Shown piece by piece: positions 24,252 through 30,647 of a stretch of DNA of 31,296 nucleotides (position 1 is its first letter; each line of letters begins with the position of its first letter). The notes under the pieces are model-generated. The model made no database searches. It was not told where the DNA came from and saw nothing but the letters and a program-made list of their open reading frames with translations. Both the position numbers and the translations under genes were made by a program. Source of the DNA: a virus. The stretch lies in the IMG/VR virus record IMGVR_UViG_3300023179_000344, positions 1-31,296 of that record. The stretch is one strand, 5' to 3'.

Positions 24252-25018
24252 TGTCTTTCCTTAACAAAATTATAATATAATTCAGCAATGGCAACCTGAC
24301 CATCAGGGTGCGTATGATATCCTGGATCTGGTCCAGTTAATGGATGACTATTGCAAAAAGCACCCAACGCAAAATTTGGTGGTGCAAAATATTTTTCTAA
24401 AAATGGTTGTGGGAAATCTGCCGCCCAACCTTTACCATGAATATATGTATTCCAACCATTAAACAAAAATGGTATGTTTAAGTAATCTAATTTCCATAAA
24501 CCACTATACAATACCCAATTATCTACTTGACGTTTCCAATGTGCATCATAAAGAAATGCAGCATAACCTTCCATTGCCATGCGTGTATGTTTGTCTACTT
24601 TGGCAATGCGATAGTTATGGTCATAGTTCTCAATAACACTGAACATTGTTTCAGCAATCATATGATAAGGATGAGCATCACCATAGTTAAAGTTCTTTAA
24701 CCCATCTTCCCAACGATAACCATTACGGTTTTCTTCTTTTGCACTGTGGTTTGGACTACCATCTTCTATCTTAATAAACTTCTCAACTGGAAACTCTATG
24801 CGGTCTTCTGTAGTGCTTGCAATAAACACCCAATCTGCTTTTTCTTTTATTGCTTCATCAATCTGTAATCGTATTACATTATTGCCAATACCTTGACGAG
24901 CATAGGTAATAAGTTCAGCACCAAGTTTGTTAGCAAGAATTTCACTCCAATGCGTTCCCATATATTCAGGAAGATTACTAACAGCACTAAACGAGCAACC
25001 ACATACTGCTATTTTCAT
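24248..25018 (-). CDS. SGNH/GDSL hydrolase-like protein
   Basis: A 256-residue protein with the layout of SGNH hydrolases, which remove acyl or acetyl groups from sugars and lipids. MKIAVCGCSFSA at the start supplies the nucleophile Ser block, GIGNNVIRLQID resembles the Gly/Asn oxyanion blocks, and a C-terminal YHTHPDGQVAIAE gives the catalytic His region. The pattern is clear, though the nucleophile could be either Ser of CSFS. There is no signal peptide, so the substrate is probably cytoplasmic. It is coupled by 4-base overlaps to the neighbouring genes in the uvsW operon, an odd place for a carbohydrate-modifying enzyme. Confidence 0.72.
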   Translation of the reverse strand: MKIAVCGCSFSAVSNLPEYMGTHWSEILANKLGAELITYARQGIGNNVIRLQIDEAIKEKADWVFIASTTEDRIEFPVEKFIKIEDGSPNHSAKEENRNGYRWEDGLKNFNYGDAHPYHMIAETMFSVIENYDHNYRIAKVDKHTRMAMEGYAAFLYDAHWKRQVDNWVLYSGLWKLDYLNIPFLFNGWNTYIHGKGWAADFPQPFLEKYFAPPNFALGAFCNSHPLTGPDPGYHTHPDGQVAIAELYYNFVKERQ

Positions 25019-25665
25019 AAATTTTCATTCCATACATAACTATAATCAGCAGGATAGTATTTTTTACCCCACAATTCTATTTCTTTTTTTAATTCTACAA
25101 ACTTTAATAAACTTTTGTATTTTTGTATATCTATTTCATTAAACATATTATTAATTTCTATATCGTAATAAAGTTTTTCATAATTTAACAATATTTTATT
25201 TTTGTTATTTTTAGGATGATTATAAAAATCAAAGAAAAATTTAACTAGTAGTGGATTTTTTAAATGGGTTTCAAAGCTATGTTGATCTACAATTGTATGA
25301 TGGTCATGATTTTTAAATAAACTTTCAACTCGTATATTTGAATACCATTCTTTAGAAAAAATTATTTTATAAATTTGGAAATTATATTTTTTTAGCAACT
25401 CGTAATGTTCATTTTGTAAATAAAAAAGATGATGCACAGCAGTATATTTGTCAGAAATTGTTGACAAGATAAATTCAAATTCTTTATAATCTACGTTTTC
25501 TTTTGATTCTTCAAAAGAATTTATATGGCGTCTTAAATTTTTATTAAGACATATACTTTTAGATGTTAATTCAGTTTCCAGAAAAATATCATTATAATTT
25601 AAAAAATTACATAAAAAATCACCACGACATCCACCAACATATTCAATTAAATATTTTTCACTCAT
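25015..25665 (-). CDS. Hypothetical AT-rich protein with glycine-rich loop (sulfotransferase-like layout)
   Basis: A 216-residue, Asn/Lys/Tyr-rich protein. The N-terminal strand and loop KYLIEYVGGCRGDFLCNFLN closely recalls that of the 16032-16586 product, and ILLNYEKLYYD in the last third resembles the conserved late motif of sulfotransferase-like proteins. No PAPS-binding residues can be confirmed. It is joined by 4-base overlaps to uvsW upstream and to the SGNH-like gene downstream. Its strong AT bias against the flanking genes suggests it was inserted while keeping the overlap architecture. Confidence 0.72.
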   Translation of the reverse strand: MSEKYLIEYVGGCRGDFLCNFLNYNDIFLETELTSKSICLNKNLRRHINSFEESKENVDYKEFEFILSTISDKYTAVHHLFYLQNEHYELLKKYNFQIYKIIFSKEWYSNIRVESLFKNHDHHTIVDQHSFETHLKNPLLVKFFFDFYNHPKNNKNKILLNYEKLYYDIEINNMFNEIDIQKYKSLLKFVELKKEIELWGKKYYPADYSYVWNENL

Positions 25666-27104
25666 TTGTAGTTGCTCTTTTCTTGAGTAAATGGATATTT
25701 TGCATCTTTATAAAACTGTTTACGTTTTGTAAGATGACGTTTTGCAAACTTACAATCTGCTGTTACATCCCAGATTTGAACAAAGTCTTTGTCTTCTGCT
25801 TTGCGGATTCCACGTCCGATACTTTGGATGACACGAACAAAACTTTTACCAGGTTCAATAAGCACAAGATTGAAAATGCGAGGGATATTAATACCAACGG
25901 CTGCAACGCCGTAAGTAGCCACGATAATCTTGTCACTAACATCCGCAACTTCATCATAGTGTTCTTTACGATCTCCGACTTTCATATCGCCATGAACAAA
26001 CACACTATTAGGCAATCGTGCAACAAGTTCATCACCACATTCACGGCGATCAACCAACACAAGTGTATTACCAGTTTTGATAATTTCATTTACCATACTT
26101 GCAAGATGATCCAATCGTTCACTGTTAGTGGTGAGATATTTAAGTTCAGCCTGATAGTTTTTGAAGTCACTGTATTCAACAGTTTGCACAATGTTAACAT
26201 GACACGCACTTAACACACCACGTTCTTGTAATTCTGCTGCACTTAATTGATTAAGAACTTGACCAAATGATACAAGTAATGCGGCACGTTCAAATTGTTC
26301 TTTGGGAACTGTTCCTGTTAATCCCCAACGGATAGGAACATCAGCAAAGTGATCTGTAAGCAATGCTTTAAGAACTTCTGCTTTTGCTTGATGCACTTCA
26401 TCAACAATGATAGCAACAACGTTTAGCATCGCTGTCCACTCATCACCATCTTTATTTTTCTTTAGTAGATTGTTTAGGCTTTGCCATGTGCAGATAGTAT
26501 GTGTGCGACCAAGTTCTTTACGATCACCAAAATAAACACCAACATTTAATCCAAGATTTATATAATCTGCTTCTGTTTGAGTAACAAGACTTTTGTTAGG
26601 CACAATAATAATCGTGCGACCATACTTTTCAACACTATACGATAGTGCTGCTGTCATAATTGTTTTACCAGCACCAGTGGCTACTTCTTGTATACCTTGT
26701 GGATTTTGTAAGAACTCGTTGACAATTTCAACTTGATAATCACGTAGAACTATTGGCTTGCCTTCTTGTGGATGAACTTTTGGCCAGTTCTTATTGCTAA
26801 ATGTATTTTCATTTATTGCATCAAACTCAAGTTGCTCACGTGATGCACGATGATCTTCAATTTCAAAATCCCAATTACGATCTTGCAACCATTCTATAAT
26901 TTCTGGTAGTAGATTGATATAGGTTGAACCACCAAGTTGAAAATACGCAACCTTACCATCCCATCTACCTAACTTTACACTTGGTAGGTGACGAGCATAC
27001 GGAACTTCATACTTAAATTTTGTAACAAGTCTCCGACGAGTGTCAACGTCAAGACCTTCTAATTTACAATTGACTTCATCACGGATGATAATTTTACATA
27101 ACAT
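25662..27104 (-). CDS. uvsW: UvsW-type SF2 helicase
   Basis: A 480-residue superfamily 2 helicase matching T4 UvsW, which remodels stalled forks and R-loops and helps switch from origin- to recombination-dependent replication. An N-terminal DNA-binding domain (RRRLVTKFKYEVPYARHLPS, then GRWDGKVAYF) precedes the motor. Motif I is VATGAGKT (141-148), motif II is DEVH (235-238), motif III is GLTGT, and motif VI is SIGRGIRKAED. Length fits UvsW (about 500 residues). The promoter TTGAAA, 17 bases, TATATT ends 7 bases before the ATG with no ribosome-binding site. It leads an operon with three further genes, all with 4-base overlaps. Confidence 0.93.
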   Translation of the reverse strand: MLCKIIIRDEVNCKLEGLDVDTRRRLVTKFKYEVPYARHLPSVKLGRWDGKVAYFQLGGSTYINLLPEIIEWLQDRNWDFEIEDHRASREQLEFDAINENTFSNKNWPKVHPQEGKPIVLRDYQVEIVNEFLQNPQGIQEVATGAGKTIMTAALSYSVEKYGRTIIIVPNKSLVTQTEADYINLGLNVGVYFGDRKELGRTHTICTWQSLNNLLKKNKDGDEWTAMLNVVAIIVDEVHQAKAEVLKALLTDHFADVPIRWGLTGTVPKEQFERAALLVSFGQVLNQLSAAELQERGVLSACHVNIVQTVEYSDFKNYQAELKYLTTNSERLDHLASMVNEIIKTGNTLVLVDRRECGDELVARLPNSVFVHGDMKVGDRKEHYDEVADVSDKIIVATYGVAAVGINIPRIFNLVLIEPGKSFVRVIQSIGRGIRKAEDKDFVQIWDVTADCKFAKRHLTKRKQFYKDAKYPFTQEKSNYK

Positions 27105-27111
27105 TAATGTT

Positions 27112-27140
27112 AATATAGTATATTAGAAAATATATTTCAA
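27112..27140 (-). promoter_or_regulatory. Sigma-70 promoter of uvsW, leaderless arrangement
   Basis: The minus strand reads TTGAAA (27135-27140), a 17-base spacer and TATATT (27112-27117). The -10 box lies 7 bases before the ATG at 27104. It starts right after the terminator of the preceding unit, so uvsW is transcribed independently. Confidence 0.7.
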
Positions 27141-27141
27141 T

Positions 27142-27166
27142 AAAAAAGCAGCGATAAACGCTGCTT
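27142..27166 (-). terminator. Rho-independent terminator after the ATPase unit
   Basis: On the minus strand an 8-bp stem AAGCAGCG/CGCTGCTT with a 5-base loop (27146-27166) is followed by a T run. It begins at the stop codon of the 27166-27345 gene. The plus strand also shows T-rich sequence after the stem, so it may work in both directions. Confidence 0.88.
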
Positions 27167-27345
27167 TATTTTTTTGATTTTACTTCTGCAATTTTTTGTA
27201 TGGTAACTTTACCGTCACCAAATCCATATTGCAAATCGACCAGGCGTTTTGCACTCGCCTGATCGTTTGCATTTACTGTAAGTGAGAATTGCAGTGTTGG
27301 TGTATGAGGTCTTGTCACTACACCTTTTATATCATACTGCTTCAA
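27166..27345 (-). CDS. Hypothetical small protein coupled to the AAA+ ATPase
   Basis: A 59-residue protein, MKQYDIKGVVTRPHTPTLQF onward, with a beta-rich body and a helix (QASAKRLVDLQYGFGD) that resembles small ferredoxin-like folds. The start taken is TTG at 27345, because GAGGAG lies 9 bases upstream and it overlaps the ATPase stop by 4 bases (TTGA). A longer frame to 27390 exists, but would place the ribosome-binding site inside the gene. No family is recognised. It is directly followed by a terminator, so it is the last gene of the unit. Confidence 0.68.
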   Translation of the reverse strand: MKQYDIKGVVTRPHTPTLQFSLTVNANDQASAKRLVDLQYGFGDGKVTIQKIAEVKSKK

Positions 27346-28361
27346 CGACCACCACTCCTCATCACTGTAATCTCTGCAACACGTTGCCAACGAGAACCAA
27401 CACTCTTACGAAGATCTGCCAACTTAAGTGCGGTGCGAAGTGACATTTCACGGAACCGCTTGGCATTATCCTTCATAAACTGCAGAATTTCGTCCTGTTG
27501 CTCATCGGTAAAATCATAATCACGGAACAATTCACCGCTGTTTGCAATTTGCCGAATACGAAGATATTTATCGTGTTCAGTGTCAAGCGTCAAGTCAATG
27601 TAATGGCAACGTGATTGCAATGCTTCAAGATGGTCTTGCAGTTTCTTGCTACGGATATTCTCAAACTTCAAGTTAGTAATGAAGATAACACCACCCTTGA
27701 AGTCAAACTTGTTTGGAATACCTTGCTTGTTCAAAAGTGAACTGTCAGCGTTCCAGTGAATTGTGCGGCGTTTACCGCTATCAAGTGCAGCCTTGAGAAT
27801 GTTAAGTGCCAATTCATCCATCAACACGCTATCGCAATCGTCAAACACAAGAACAGAACCGCTTTCGCTGAACTCATAAAGTTTAGCATACAGACCAAGT
27901 GCGGTCATAGCACCCTTGACAACTTGATACTTTACACGGCCAGCAACTTCATCAAGAACACTAACTTGGTCAAGACGCTTATGAACACCATAGGACTTAC
28001 CAACGCCAGGTGGACCAACAACGATCATAGCACGAACGTCACCTTCCTTGACAGCAGTTGTCATATCTTCAAGAATAGAGAAACGTTCAGCAATACGTTC
28101 AATAATCTGCTCGTCAGTTTCCTTGACTTTTGGTTGAACTGCTGTTTCGGTCATGGTAGGTGCTTCCTGATCTGTATATTCAATCATATGCTCACCGTCA
28201 AGTTGAATACGGCAACGTTTGCGGTTGAAAGGAATTGAACCATCCACTGAAATATACCCACTACGACCAACCTTGGTAAATGGGGTCAGTAGCGGAAATA
28301 CGGTGTTTTCAACAGGCATACCGTTAAAAGTACCAGACTTAACGAGGACTGAGTTAGACAT
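27342..28361 (-). CDS. AAA+ ATPase
   Basis: A 339-residue AAA+ ATPase of a type common in large marine phages. Walker A is GPPGVGKS (116-123) and Walker B is VLVFDDCDS (about 169-177). VIFITNLKFENIRSKKLQDH supplies sensor 1 and the following helix, and QSRCHYIDL carries a likely arginine finger. The N-terminal 80 residues look like a small beta-rich domain. Function is unknown; it does not look like the gp44 clamp loader, although a remodelling or replication role is plausible. The gene has a sigma-70 promoter 30 bases upstream and GGAG before the ATG, unlike the leaderless genes nearby. Confidence 0.85.
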   Translation of the reverse strand: MSNSVLVKSGTFNGMPVENTVFPLLTPFTKVGRSGYISVDGSIPFNRKRCRIQLDGEHMIEYTDQEAPTMTETAVQPKVKETDEQIIERIAERFSILEDMTTAVKEGDVRAMIVVGPPGVGKSYGVHKRLDQVSVLDEVAGRVKYQVVKGAMTALGLYAKLYEFSESGSVLVFDDCDSVLMDELALNILKAALDSGKRRTIHWNADSSLLNKQGIPNKFDFKGGVIFITNLKFENIRSKKLQDHLEALQSRCHYIDLTLDTEHDKYLRIRQIANSGELFRDYDFTDEQQDEILQFMKDNAKRFREMSLRTALKLADLRKSVGSRWQRVAEITVMRSGGR

Positions 28362-28391
28362 CTGTTTTCTCCATCAACAGGTTATATTGTG

Positions 28392-28419
28392 ATAATATCA
28401 TAAAATTGGGGGTTGTCAA
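28392..28419 (-). promoter_or_regulatory. Sigma-70 promoter of the AAA+ ATPase gene
   Basis: The minus strand reads TTGACA (28414-28419), a 16-base spacer and TATTAT (28392-28397). A leader of about 25 bases with a GGAG site follows. A short inverted repeat (GCACTTT/AAAGTGC) just upstream could end transcription of the preceding gene. Confidence 0.82.
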
Positions 28420-28427
28420 GCACTTTT

Positions 28428-28754
28428 TTAAAGTGCGCCCGTCCAACGAATGCGGTCAAAAGTGCCGTCAATAACGTTACCACGGGCAAAGTTTTTGGCT
28501 GGTGCTTTCCAAGATGCGGCTTTAAGGATATCACCCATGCGGAATTTGCCAATATTGCCCTTGGCAATAAAGCAGTGGACGCTGTTACGTGATACAATCT
28601 TGATAAATTTGCTACCTTCTTCAATGCGAAAACTATCATTATATTCTTGGATCATAGCCGCTACGTGTAGTAAATGGGCTTGATGTCCAGCCCAAGCCAA
28701 ATAGTCAGCCTTGGCTTTTTCAATCAGTTGGATAATGCCAGTTTCAAAGTCCAT
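28428..28754 (-). CDS. Hypothetical early protein
   Basis: A 108-residue protein starting MDFETGIIQLIEKAKADYLA at ATG 28754, behind GGAG with 7-base spacing; an in-frame TTG at 28772 has no such support. The fold looks like an N-terminal helix followed by a small beta domain (FIKIVSRNSVHCFIAKGNIG). No family is recognised. It has its own sigma-70 promoter. The 28382-28639 open frame on the same strand is a shadow of this gene. Confidence 0.75.
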   Translation of the reverse strand: MDFETGIIQLIEKAKADYLAWAGHQAHLLHVAAMIQEYNDSFRIEEGSKFIKIVSRNSVHCFIAKGNIGKFRMGDILKAASWKAPAKNFARGNVIDGTFDRIRWTGAL

Positions 28755-28785
28755 TGCAGTTCTCCGTTGCAATTTCTATATTACC

Positions 28786-28813
28786 AATATAACACAGATT
28801 TAAGGGTTGTCAA
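28786..28813 (-). promoter_or_regulatory. Sigma-70 promoter of the 28428-28754 gene
   Basis: The minus strand reads TTGACA (28808-28813), a 16-base spacer and TATATT (28786-28791). The leader carries GGAG before the ATG. The region around the -35 (TTGACAACCC) is identical to that of the promoter at 28392-28419. Confidence 0.82.
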
Positions 28814-29001
28814 GCATTATTTGCAACAACCATGGCGTCATCATACCGCTCGTAAGCCATTGAAATTTCATCATAATTTGGCTCTGGCTGTGGGTCATTT
28901 TGGTGGATACGGGTCCATTCTTCCGCCAAAAATTGCTGAATTTCAGGGGAATTTGTATCGATTTGGGTGTCAAAATCTTGACGTTTTTCAAAACGGGTCA
29001 T
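28810..29001 (-). CDS. Hypothetical small acidic early protein
   Basis: A 63-residue acidic protein (MTRFEKRQDFDTQIDTNSPE) with a helical, Asp/Glu/Gln-rich body. No family is recognised. It is well supported as a gene: GAGGAG lies 6 bases before the ATG and a sigma-70 promoter lies just upstream. The competing frame at 28800-28991 lacks these signals. Small acidic early proteins of phages often bind and redirect host enzymes; this is a class-level expectation, not evidence. Confidence 0.75.
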   Translation of the reverse strand: MTRFEKRQDFDTQIDTNSPEIQQFLAEEWTRIHQNDPQPEPNYDEISMAYERYDDAMVVANNA

Positions 29002-29026
29002 GTGTAACTCCTCTGCTTATATGTTC

Positions 29027-29054
29027 ATAATAGCATAAATTAGGATTATGTCAA
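29027..29054 (-). promoter_or_regulatory. Sigma-70 promoter of the 28810-29001 gene
   Basis: The minus strand reads TTGACA (29049-29054), a 16-base spacer and TATTAT (29027-29032), followed by a leader with GAGGAG. It lies back to back with the late octamer at 29064-29071 that serves the plus-strand gene. Confidence 0.82.
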
Positions 29055-29063
29055 GTATATTTT

Positions 29064-29071
29064 TATAAATA
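29064..29071 (+). promoter_or_regulatory. T4-type late promoter TATAAATA for the 29087-29416 gene
   Basis: A perfect plus-strand TATAAATA lies 15 bases before the ATG at 29087 and is followed by GGAG. An early promoter faces the other way 10 bases off, giving a compact early/late divergent control region. Confidence 0.75.
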
Positions 29072-29086
29072 TTATTGGAGATAGAT

Positions 29087-29416
29087 ATGGCTATAAAATT
29101 ACTATTTGACTTTACTAAGTCACATTCAACAGAAACTTCTGAAATATATCACTTAATGGATCAAATGGATATTTTTGACCAAAATTTTTTAGATAATGGT
29201 ATAATTCACTCTATCCAAAGTTCATCCGATATAACTGGTGAAAACATACATGAACAAACCTATTATATTTTTGATTCACTAGCTAATTTTCAAAACTTTC
29301 TTGAATCTAAAAATAGTTCAGAAATTGAGAATTTATGGAAATCTGTTTATGATGCTAGATTCAAAAAAGGGTTTTTAATGAAATTCTCTATCGATTATAA
29401 TTATGTAATTGAATAA
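29087..29416 (+). CDS. Hypothetical small protein under a late promoter
   Basis: A 109-residue protein starting MAIKLLFDFTKSHSTETSEI. The start at 29087 is fixed by GGAG 6 bases upstream; the in-frame TTG at 29075 overlaps that site. It is Asn/Ser/Phe-rich with a possible ferredoxin-like alternation (TYYIFDSLANFQNFLESK, then FLMKFSIDYNYVIE), but no family is recognised. It is the only plus-strand gene in this part, with a perfect late octamer, and its 3' end overlaps the convergent glycosyltransferase-like gene by 16 bases. Confidence 0.75.
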   Translation: MAIKLLFDFTKSHSTETSEIYHLMDQMDIFDQNFLDNGIIHSIQSSSDITGENIHEQTYYIFDSLANFQNFLESKNSSEIENLWKSVYDARFKKGFLMKFSIDYNYVIE

Positions 29417-30117
29417 TTGCTTCTAGCATAACGTTCACGATAATGACGTTCACCTGGTTCTAAACTACGAGCCAACTCTACATAATCTGGACCCTTACTA
29501 TGCAACCAAGCCTCGTGGTCAAAACGCCAATGAGGATTAGTTGGATGACGGGTAAACTGTGTAAAGTTATGATTTAATCTATCTTCTGGATGTGCAATAG
29601 GTTCTAACTTAGCAACATAATCACTCTTTGCCCACCAGAAATTACCAGCAAAGTGTGGCCATGGGGCAGTATTGTAATTTGTTCCAACAGCTTCTGCACC
29701 TTCACCAAGTGCTTCAACATTATCACGCCACTTCTCAATCGTTGCCCAATTCATAAAGTCACGCCAATCACCAACGTTTGGATCACCATAACGTAACAAA
29801 CCTTTAAGATGAATATAACAAATATGATAAGGTTGACTTGCTTCACGTGCTTGTTGTAACATATACATCAATGTTGGCCATTCATGATAAGCAGCATCTT
29901 TGTTGACGCTTGCAAGTTTAAGTTTGCCTGTTGAGTCATTAATATTCTTTGTTGACAACCAATTAGTAAAGGTCCAAGGTTGACCATTCATACAGATATG
30001 GATTTCACTGGCTGCATCCCATAATCCAGATTTTTCAATTAAGTCCCATTGTTGGTCCATTACTTGGTTCCAACCGCCTAGTTCATTTACATGCCAGAAA
30101 ATCTTGATCGGTGTCAT
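29401..30117 (-). CDS. Glycosyltransferase-like protein
   Basis: A 238-residue soluble protein. HICYIHLKGL, then DFMNWATIEKWRDNVEALGE and GTNYNTAPWPHFAGNFWWAK, is a pattern seen in putative glycosyltransferases of bacterial surface-polysaccharide loci and marine phages. The IHLKG and FAGNFWWAKSDYV segments match donor and acceptor regions only by analogy; no DxD motif is present, so the assignment is tentative. The ATG has AAGG upstream. It starts 20 bases after a tRNA-Ala gene and may share its promoter. It is the second glycosyltransferase-like gene in the window and is not similar to the one at 21372-22211. Confidence 0.68.
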   Translation of the reverse strand: MTPIKIFWHVNELGGWNQVMDQQWDLIEKSGLWDAASEIHICMNGQPWTFTNWLSTKNINDSTGKLKLASVNKDAAYHEWPTLMYMLQQAREASQPYHICYIHLKGLLRYGDPNVGDWRDFMNWATIEKWRDNVEALGEGAEAVGTNYNTAPWPHFAGNFWWAKSDYVAKLEPIAHPEDRLNHNFTQFTRHPTNPHWRFDHEAWLHSKGPDYVELARSLEPGERHYRERYARSNYSIT

Positions 30118-30136
30118 TTTATTACCTTGTTGATGT

Positions 30137-30210
30137 TGGTGGAGAATATCAGAGTCGAACTGATGAATCCGCCTTGCAAAGGCGGCGGTTTTCCACTAGC
30201 CTAATTCCCC
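30137..30210 (-). tRNA. tRNA-Ala (anticodon TGC), CCA encoded
   Basis: The 74-base minus-strand gene folds as a cloverleaf. The acceptor stem is GGGGAAT/ATTCTCC with the G3-U70 pair that identifies alanine tRNA. The anticodon arm is CCGCC-TTTGCAA-GGCGG (anticodon TGC, reading GCA), and the T arm is ATCAG-TTCGACT-CTGAT. The 3' ACCA is encoded. The D stem GGCT/AACC has one C-A mismatch. A sigma-70 promoter lies 10 bases upstream. It likely boosts decoding of GCA codons in the AT-rich phage genome. Confidence 0.93.
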
Positions 30211-30220
30211 ACTAGATAAT

Positions 30221-30249
30221 AATATATATCCAGACATAATACATGTCAA
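30221..30249 (-). promoter_or_regulatory. Sigma-70 promoter of the tRNA-Ala gene
   Basis: The minus strand reads TTGACA (30244-30249), a 17-base spacer and TATATT (30221-30226), 10 bases before the tRNA 5' end. It probably also drives the glycosyltransferase-like gene downstream. Confidence 0.78.
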
Positions 30250-30250
30250 G

Positions 30251-30297
30251 AAAAAACCCCTGCGTGGCCCATTTTAGTTACACCAGAGGCAGAGGTT
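30251..30297 (-). terminator. Probable rho-independent terminator with a long loop
   Basis: On the minus strand AACCTCTGC (30289-30297) pairs with GCAGGGGTT (30255-30263), with one G-U pair, across a loop of about 25 bases, and is followed by TTTTTT. It would end transcripts coming from the methyltransferase side just before the tRNA promoter. The large loop makes it less certain than the other two terminators. Confidence 0.6.
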
Positions 30298-30448
30298 TTA
30301 ATAGTAGCCATCATCGGAATGATAAGACCAACCCAACGAATTGAATTGGGGGGTTAAGCTAGTTATAAGATCAGTAAAAAACGTATTCCGTTAGTTGCAC
30401 ACACTCGTCAGAGGAGTGGTTATAGAATAAATTTATAAACTGATAATA
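30298..30448. other. Gene-free stretch with hairpins, possible structured RNA
   Basis: No convincing gene is present here. Two hairpins are visible: CACTC/GAGTG with a 7-base loop (30402-30418) and, on the minus strand, AACG/CGTT followed by T (30376-30392), a weak terminator candidate. GC-rich patches alternate with AT-rich DNA. The stretch could be the 3' end of the methyltransferase unit or a small RNA ending at the 30251-30297 hairpin. Confidence 0.35.
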
Positions 30449-30640
30449 TTATTTAACACTTTTTATTACGTCAATCAATAAACTTTTAAATTCTTCTTTT
30501 GCTGGTAAAAAAACTTGTTCACGAATTTGATTACGATGTCTATAATTACTATACTTTTCTTCTTCCCACATATCATCTTGGGCATCAATCATCTTTTCCA
30601 TAGCAATCAACATTTTTTCTAATAGTTCGTCTGTTGTCAT
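30449..30640 (-). CDS. Hypothetical small acidic helical protein
   Basis: A 63-residue, Met- and Glu-rich helical protein (MTTDELLEKMLIAMEKMIDA, then QDDMWEEEKYSNYRHRNQIR). No family is recognised. AGGA lies close before the ATG and the gene starts 7 bases after the methyltransferase stop, so the two form one transcript. The helical, amphipathic look suits a small regulatory or antagonist protein, but nothing proves it. Confidence 0.72.
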   Translation of the reverse strand: MTTDELLEKMLIAMEKMIDAQDDMWEEEKYSNYRHRNQIREQVFLPAKEEFKSLLIDVIKSVK

Positions 30641-30647
30641 TTTATCC

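Noticed and set aside
27561-27575. GATAAATA on the minus strand as a late promoter
   Set aside because: It lies deep inside the AAA+ ATPase gene with no start codon downstream.
28382-28639. An 85-residue minus-strand open frame
   Set aside because: It overlaps the 28428-28754 gene in another frame, lacks start signals and runs into the next promoter.
28800-28991. A 63-residue minus-strand open frame starting at 28991
   Set aside because: The overlapping frame at 28810-29001 has GAGGAG and a promoter at the right distance; this one has neither.
30249-30320. A 22-codon minus-strand open frame (MMATIKTSASGVTKMGHAGV)
   Set aside because: It has no ribosome-binding site and its 3' half coincides with the terminator hairpin; chance is the simpler explanation.
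30402-30418. CACTC/GAGTG hairpin with a 7-base loop as the anticodon arm of a second tRNA
   Set aside because: No T arm, D arm or acceptor stem can be drawn around it on either strand.
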